This document shows, one piece after another, positions 58,927 through 64,000 of a DNA stretch of 64,000 bases (position 1 is its first letter; each line of letters begins with the position of its first letter). Under the pieces are notes generated by a model. It was given only the letters and a program-made list of their open reading frames with translations, did no database searches and was not told the DNA's origin. The stretch covers positions 211,501 to 275,500 of the forward strand of contig JACAAK010000010.1 in assembly GCA_025093985.1 (NCBI GenBank), in the 5' to 3' direction. The stretch is from Calvatia gigantea (lineage: Eukaryota; Basidiomycota; Agaricomycetes; Agaricales; Lycoperdaceae). Made by a program: the position numbers and the translations under genes.

Positions 58927-61900
58927 GCGCTGCCTCGAGAGTCAAGAAATTTGTATCTAGGATATCAGAAAAATACTACACAATTCCCCAGAAACGAAAG
59001 CGCGAATTAAATCTAAAAGGAAACATCAGGACCCCAAGAAAAAACATAACGGTGAGCACCATAGTCAATTCAGGATGCACTACCAGTAGCATCAGCAAGA
59101 AACTGGTAGACGAAGAACAAATCCCCACAGAAAAACTAGGACAGGAAATCACGGTACTAAACGTGGATGGCATAACAAATCAAGGAGGGAAAGTCACGAA
59201 AACGGCAACCATTCAGGTAGAAATCGAAGGACACAAGGAAACAATTAAAGCATCAGTCGTACAACTCCAAGACAGAGCAGAAATATTCCTGGGACACGAC
59301 TGGCTCATCAAACACAATCCAGAAGTAAATTGGCGAACAGGAGAAATAAAATTCAATCGATGCCCCAAAGACTGCAAGTTCCCACACCAAAACATCCAGG
59401 TGGCAGACAAAATCCGAAGCATGGCCACCACCGAAGACATATGGGAGGAAGAGGAGGAACCCGACCCCACCAAACCATCAGACCTGCCAGACTATGTCCA
59501 ACCATTCACACATCTGTTTAACAAAACTACATTCGACAAACTACCCGAACGGACAGAATGGGATCATGAAATAATCCTAACAGAAGATGCACCTAGAGAA
59601 ATCAATGCAGGAACCTACAACATGACTATCAAAGAACAAGATGAACTCAAGACATTTGTCAAGGAAAACCTCGAGTCAGGACAAATACGACCCTCAAAAT
59701 CACCATACGCTGCGCCCACCTTTTTCATTCCAAAGAAGGACAGCTCAAAACGTCTGATCCAAGACTACTGGTGACTAAACAATGTGGTCGTCAAAGACAA
59801 AACACCACTACCTCGAATTGGAGAAGTCATCGATAAACTAGGAAAAGCCAAGTTTTTCAACAAACTAGACATCATCTGGGGCTATAACAACGTTCGAATC
59901 AAAGAGGGAGATGAATGGAAAGTGGCTTTCCTAACCAATGAAGGATTATTCGAACCTACAGTGATGTTCTTCAGGCTCAGCAACTCACCAGGAACCTTCT
60001 CAAGAATGATGGCAAGCATCTTCCGAGACCTGTTACACGACGGGGACATAGTGAACTACATGGACGACTTTGCAATCCCAGGCGACACTAAAGAACAATT
60101 ACAAGAACAAACAATCAGATTCCTGGAGAGAGCGGCTGAACACAACTTATGCTTCAAACGATCCAAGTGCATCTTCGATGCCGAAGAAATCCCAATGCTA
60201 GGAGTAATAGTAGGACACGGATGCATTGAAATGGAAACTGAAAAGGTAAAATCGGTACAAGAATGGCCCCAACCGCACAACAAGAAAGGGATAGAAAGAT
60301 TCCTCGGTTTTGCCAACTACTACCGCCGGTTTATAAAAAACTTCAGCAAGATAGCAGCTCCATTGAACAAGCTAAAAGGATCAGGGGAGTGGGATTGGAA
60401 AGAAGAACACCAATCCACATTTGAGGAGCTAAAACAACGAATCACGGAAGAACCCACCCTAACACTGCCCCAAAGGGAAGGGCAATTCCGAGTAGAAGTC
60501 AACGCATTGGACTACGCACTAGGGGGAGTACTCTCACAAGAGCAAAATTCGAAATGGCATCCAATCGCATTCACGTCCCATACGCTATCCCCAGCAGAAC
60601 GAAATTACGAAATCTATGACAAAGAGCTACTAGCCATCATACACGCACTGAAAGAATGGCGACACTACCTACTAGACGCGGAAGAGAAATTCAAAATCTG
60701 GACCGACCACGAGAACCTGAAATACTACAGGGAACCTCAAAAACTAAACAGTCAACAAGCAAGATGGTACCTACAACTACAGGATTACGATTTCACATTA
60801 CGTCACATACCAGGAAAAACGAATACAAAGGCAGACCTCCTTTCCAGAATTTACCAAGAACCAGACCAGGAGGAGGAGAAACTAGTCACCATGATTCGAG
60901 AAACTTGGTTGACAGACAAAAACGACGAAGAACCATCAGAAGAAACCATTTTGCTCTGTGCCGAACTATTTGTGGAACCCACCTTCAAGGAACGAATCAA
61001 GACAAACAAAAGAAGAGAAACAACCATCACCAAAAAAATACATGACCAAGACTCCAACATCGCCGAACATGAAGGAATAATCTACAAGAACACTAGCATG
61101 TATGTACCACCCGAACCGGCACTCAGAGAGGAAATACTACACCAATACCACAATGCCCCTGACGCGGGTCACCCGGGACAACACCGAATGATCGAGTTGG
61201 TAACCAGAGACTATTGGTGGCCGACAGTTCAAATGGATGTCCGAAAATACATCAAAGGTTGCCAAAGTTGCCAATGAAACAAGCCACGCAGAACACCCCT
61301 AAAGACACCACTACACCCACTTACTATCCCCAATGGCCCATGGGAAGAAGTAAGCATCGACCTCATTGGACTGCTGCCCGAATCAGGAGGAAAAGACGCA
61401 ATCTTAGTCATTGTTGATCGATTCTCGAAGATGATATGACTCATAGCAACAAGGATGGATGTCTCCTCAAAAGAGATAGCACAATACTACCGAGACGAAA
61501 TATGGAAGTTACACGGAGTACCGAGGAAAGTCCTCAGTGACTGAGGACCACAGTTCGCATCCGAATTCACCGGCGAACTATTCAAAGGGCTAGGAATAGA
61601 ACGGAACCTATCAACTGCATATCATCCACAAACTGACGGACAAACAGAAAGGATCAACAGAGAAATTGAAACATACTTGAGGATATACTGCAACTACGAT
61701 CAAAATGACTGGGCACAATGGTTACCCATGGCTGAATTCCAATACAACGACAAAAAACATAGTGGTACACAAACAACGCCATTCTACCTAAACTATGGAA
61801 GACACCCCTGGAAAGGAAAAGAAAATGGAAGTTCAGACAACCCTAGCAGCACGGAATTTTTGGAACAACTCCAAGGCGCAAGAGACAATGCCGCAGCCGT

Positions 61901-62462
61901 ACTATGATCATACCAAGAAAAGATGAAACAGGCACACGATAACAGCAAAATGAACACAAGGACATATCAAATCAATGACAAAGTATGGTTAGAGAACACC
62001 AACATCCATACCAATCAACCATCAAAAAAGCTAGGCCAGAAAAGGTATGGGCCTTTCCGCATTAAGGAGAAAATAGGGGAAGCGGCATATCGGCTAGCAC
62101 TACCAGAAGGATGGGCCATCCATGATGTATTCAACGAACAGCTGTTAACCCCGGCACAGAAAGTGTTATTCCCCAGTCAGAAAGCAGTGCCAGTGCCCGA
62201 ACCAGTGATCATCAACAACAAAGAAGAATACGAAGTACAGGAAGTCCGAGGAAAACGACGAAAAGGAAGGGGATACCAATTCCTCGTACATTGGAAAGGG
62301 TACAGCAACGAAGAAGATATGTGGACAGCGGAGTCACATCTACAAAACGCCCAAGACGCAATAGCAGAATACCATAAAAGGCATCCGGAGGATACCTATA
62401 AAAAGAGGGGCAAGAAACCCAAAAAATCACCAACCAAGTCAACCCCCAGACAAAAGCACTAG
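58908..62462 (+). pseudogene. pol: Pol of copy G, full length with six TGA stops
   Basis: 3555 nt, 1185 codons. Protease with VNSGCTTSS at about 59068 (catalytic Asp is Asn, GAC to AAT); RT about 59640-60320, YMDD at 60057-60068; RNase H about 60480-60830; integrase zinc motif (H, H, CX2C) about 61140-61277, core with D near 61360, D near 61540 and E near 61650; chromodomain (FLVHWKGYSNEEDMW) about 62280-62325. Stops at 58911, 59772, 61275, 61437, 61542 and 61905, all TGA where relatives have Arg CGA. Native stop TAG 62460-62462. Confidence 0.94.
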
Positions 62463-62468
62463 TCAAAC

Positions 62469-63455
62469 ATGTCCTTCCAAGCCAACCGCATCTCTATCAA
62501 CTCTCTCGTTCACCCCAACCCGACCACAATCTCCTCCGTTCCCTTCCCAAAGCCAGGCGACAGCCAAGCACCCGCACCTCAAGGAACCCGCTATAACCTC
62601 ACCACTACCCCGTCCCCCGCACAAGGACTCCTTGAAACCCTTCTCAAAGACGTCAACGATGCCACAAACGATGAAATCGAAACAATCACAGCTCAAAACA
62701 AACGACTTGCAGCAAATCGTCACATCACCCTCGCCACTGCCTGCATCACCTTCGCAGATATGTATGCCGGATTTGCCAACGCATCATCCTCCACAAACCA
62801 ACACATTCCTGCCATCTTCTGTGCACTGGAACTATCCACCCTTACACCCAACAAACAAAGCCGTGTTCACATTCTCCAGAGCCGTGTTGACCTCGCCCTA
62901 GAGGTATTCAAACACCTCGATATCACCGACATCTTCCTAGAACTTGCAGACATAGCCATGAATTTACTAGGACGCGACAAAACCACAGAAGACCCAGACA
63001 TCGATCGGCTCGTCACACGTATCGGTATCACCCTCACCGACCTACACACCACCATCCGTCCCCCACCAGCTAAACGTGCTGACATGCCCATGAATGAAGA
63101 AACCACTGTCTCAATGAAGGAGGAAGTCAACGCACTCCGACGGTTCATAAAAACCATTACCCCACCACAGCTCGTATCGGTTTTTGTCCCACCCACAAGA
63201 TTCCGCACTGTGTTACCAGGTCAAGAAAAGGACCAACATTATTGGAAAACGATAGTCAAGAGTTACTGGGACAACTCAACAATTACCGAGTTCCCCTTCA
63301 ACGGAGTCCCAGTCCCTATCTGCCAAGATGGCCACAGCCACTTACCCGTCTTCTTCGCACGTTCCAACAAAGGAAAGTACCTCATCAGAGCCACCAAGAA
63401 AGCCCTCACCGCAGCCGTAGTCAATGGAGAGTTTGACGAACTTCCTGAGGCATGA
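62469..63455 (+). CDS. Family 1 third ORF, intact, function unknown
   Basis: 328 residues, in the pol frame two codons after the pol TAG and 18 nt before the 3' LTR. Residues 1-45 are Pro/Ser/Thr-rich; about 45-160 look helical and Leu/Ala-rich (ITLATACITFADMYAG, VDLALEVFKHL, IFLELADIAMNLLG); about 195-328 are mixed, with conserved RFRTVLPGQEKDQHYWK and a basic patch KKALTAAVV before the end. No signal peptide, membrane span, Cys-rich region or known motif that I recognise. The same gene sits at the same place in A, C, E and F, with the end kept in H and J. Position recalls envelope genes, content does not. Confidence 0.85.
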   Translation: MSFQANRISINSLVHPNPTTISSVPFPKPGDSQAPAPQGTRYNLTTTPSPAQGLLETLLKDVNDATNDEIETITAQNKRLAANRHITLATACITFADMYAGFANASSSTNQHIPAIFCALELSTLTPNKQSRVHILQSRVDLALEVFKHLDITDIFLELADIAMNLLGRDKTTEDPDIDRLVTRIGITLTDLHTTIRPPPAKRADMPMNEETTVSMKEEVNALRRFIKTITPPQLVSVFVPPTRFRTVLPGQEKDQHYWKTIVKSYWDNSTITEFPFNGVPVPICQDGHSHLPVFFARSNKGKYLIRATKKALTAAVVNGEFDELPEA

Positions 63456-63473
63456 AGTCTAACCGGAGGGTAT

Positions 63474-63781
63474 TGTTATGAGCTTCTCACCGATCATAAC
63501 GAGTTCCGTACTATTCTGCATTCCTATGTCCTCTCATACCTGTTTGATCTATTCTAGTCCAGCGTTCCCCGAGATATGACTCATACCAACTACTATGCCT
63601 TAGTCGGATGTTTCACATAGTTACTCCATCCATTCAACCGGATGACCTTAGACGTATTTAAGCGTATATACACCCAACTGTATTCAGTACGCTTAACTAC
63701 CTTCTGTTCTCTTTCCCTTACTCGCCCTCAAGACTTAGCCAGAGCTGCAACCTGAGGTCTAAACCGACTAAGGTCATAACA
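63474..63781 (+). repeat. 3' LTR of copy G
   Basis: 308 bp, preceded by the purine-rich CGGAGGGTAT. I count 18 differences from the 5' LTR, all transitions, most of them CG in one LTR against TG or CA in the other. Confidence 0.93.
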
Positions 63782-64000
63782 TCATTGAATACATCATGGA
63801 TGGCCCATCCTTCTGGTAAGGCAAGCTGATATGCCACTTCTCTTATCCTTTCCTTAATTTGGAAAGGTCCATACCTTTTTTGGCCTAGTTTCTTTGATGG
63901 CTGATTGGTATGAACATTTGTGTTTTCCAGCCACACTTCATCACCAATTTGGTACTGCTTTATGTACAACTTGCTGCTATCATGTGTCTGTTTCATCTTT

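Larger units (their letters stand above)
57389..63781 (+). mobile_element. Family 1 chromovirus, best preserved copy G
   Basis: 6393 bp, two 308-bp LTRs, perfect TCATT duplication (57384-57388, 63782-63786). Gag and the third ORF are uninterrupted; pol has its full length but six in-frame TGA. It is the reference for family 1 in this window and inserted into copy F of the same family. Confidence 0.97.
55213..64000 (-). mobile_element. Family 1 copy F, extends beyond window, with two inserts
   Basis: Minus strand: 3' LTR, third ORF (with a family 4 solo LTR), pol end. Copy G (57389-63781) is inserted near the end of pol with perfect TCATT duplication; F continues at 63782-64000 with the integrase C-terminal region and leaves the window. 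Confidence 0.92.
57074..64000 (-). pseudogene. pol: Pol of copy F, C-terminal part, split by G
   Basis: Minus strand: 63996-63782 (integrase C-terminal region with KLGQKRYGPFQIKERI) joins 57388-57074 (linker and chromodomain, about 57250-57150). Removing G and one TCATT restores the stretch IHDVFNEQLL. Stop TAG at 57076-57074. Confidence 0.88.

Noticed and set aside
62469..63455. Third ORF of family 1 as an envelope gene
   Set aside because: No signal peptide, no membrane segment, no Cys pattern; only the position fits.
1..64000. CRISPR arrays, riboswitches, bacterial operons
   Set aside because: No short regularly spaced repeats; the content is eukaryotic retrotransposons.

Overview
The window looks like silenced repeat DNA from a fungal chromosome, most likely a basidiomycete (inference from the style of the chromodomain Ty3/Gypsy polyproteins and from CpG-biased decay; no species can be named). 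I see no host gene, rRNA, tRNA or CRISPR. Almost all 64 kb is transposable element inserted into transposable element.

Three Ty3/Gypsy chromovirus families account for most of it. Family 1 (LTR about 305 bp, element about 6.4 kb: gag, pol with chromodomain, and a third ORF after pol) is present as copies A (1-7321, +), C (29856-36245, -), E (41093-49644, -), H (fragments, -), I (49835-51598, +), J (53954-55212, +), F (55213 to beyond the window, -) and G (57389-63781, +, best preserved). Family 2 (LTR about 338 bp) is present as B1 (7322-10299 plus 16187-18810), B2 (10300-16186) and B3 (51599-53953), all +. Family 3 is AT-rich and present as K (18811-40906, -, in pieces) and D3 (23876-38878, +, LTR 518 bp). 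There are also a solo LTR of a fourth family (44550-45097 and 56109-56657), a 1.3 kb solo-LTR-like insertion (4082-5390), a 2 kb solo LTR (20212-22305) carrying a 1.1 kb fold-back element, and one intact Tc1/mariner element (47843-49447).

The stacking can be read from target-site duplications and interrupted reading frames. K is the oldest visible layer. It was hit by B1 (itself hit by A and B2), by a solo LTR, by D3 (hit by C) and by H (hit by E, which was hit by a family 4 LTR and Tc1). F was hit by a family 4 LTR and by G.

The elements share one expression and replication logic. Gag and Pol are in different frames, Pol always in the -1 frame, with GGATTTT or AAATTTT just before the gag stop. 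In all three families a 10-13 nt primer-binding site starts exactly 2 nt after the 5' LTR and is complementary to LTR sequence about 33-34 nt downstream of a TATA box. That is the layout of the self-priming Tf1/sushi retrotransposons. Family 1 carries a conserved third ORF of about 328 residues without envelope features; family 3 carries a different third ORF with two CCHC zinc knuckles. Decay is dominated by C-to-T and G-to-A transitions, with Arg CGA changed to stop TGA again and again.
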